A stretch of DNA of 5,030 bases from NCBI GenBank assembly GCA_023262305.1, contig JALRCK010000213.1:1-5030 (forward strand), written 5' to 3'. Positions 5,026 through 5,030 of the stretch are shown one piece after another; position 1 is the stretch's first letter, and the number at the start of each line of letters is the position of its first letter. Made by a program: the position numbers and the translations under genes. Source of the stretch: Deltaproteobacteria bacterium. GTDB taxonomy: Bacteria > Bdellovibrionota_C > UBA2361 > OMII01. The notes beneath the pieces were generated by a model. It made no database searches, had not been told where the DNA came from, and saw only the letters and a program-made list of their open reading frames with translations.

Positions 5026-5030
5026 ATGTT

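Overview
The window is bacterial accessory-type DNA of roughly 50% GC, read with the standard bacterial code (TGA closes several good genes). It holds five protein genes worth annotating, one of them cut by the left edge, plus one gene with a broken 3' end. They lie on both strands and are separated by unusually long non-coding gaps of 115 to 416 bases. No tRNA, rRNA, CRISPR array, transposase or phage gene is visible. The taxon cannot be fixed from this sequence. A DUF1189-like membrane protein, small glycosyltransferases and an LRR protein would fit a Patescibacteria (CPR) or deltaproteobacteria-like genome, but this is a weak inference.

Layout, left to right. Positions 1-426 (minus) hold the N-terminal 142 residues of a family 2 glycosyltransferase that runs off the left edge. 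Positions 427-842 are a gap with at most a gene remnant (587-778). Positions 843-1130 (plus) encode a small exported, very acidic protein built from 9-residue D-x-D-G-N-V-x-V-x repeats, followed by a convincing Rho-independent terminator (1148-1184). Positions 1316-2218 (plus) encode a DUF1189-like protein with about five membrane segments. A 331-base gap (2219-2549) follows with several, partly mutually exclusive, stem-loops. Positions 2550-3179 (plus) encode a GT-A-like sugar transferase with a V-D-T-D motif. Positions 3295-4024 (plus) encode a second transferase-like protein with GYGFYLWKP and WIDAGC motifs; its reading frame is broken near 3920 and the conserved-looking C-terminus continues in the +1 frame. 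Positions 4159-5025 (minus), converging on it, encode a leucine-rich-repeat protein with a helical N-terminal domain and a 45-residue super-repeat.

How they may work together: three of the six genes look like sugar transferases, so the region probably belongs to a surface-glycan (polysaccharide, LPS-like or glycoprotein) locus. The two plus-strand transferases are adjacent and could be co-transcribed. The exported acidic repeat protein, the DUF1189 membrane protein and the LRR protein have no clear link to glycan synthesis. No complete defence or mobile system is visible. The most unusual items are the nonapeptide-repeat protein, the alternating LRR architecture and the frameshifted transferase.
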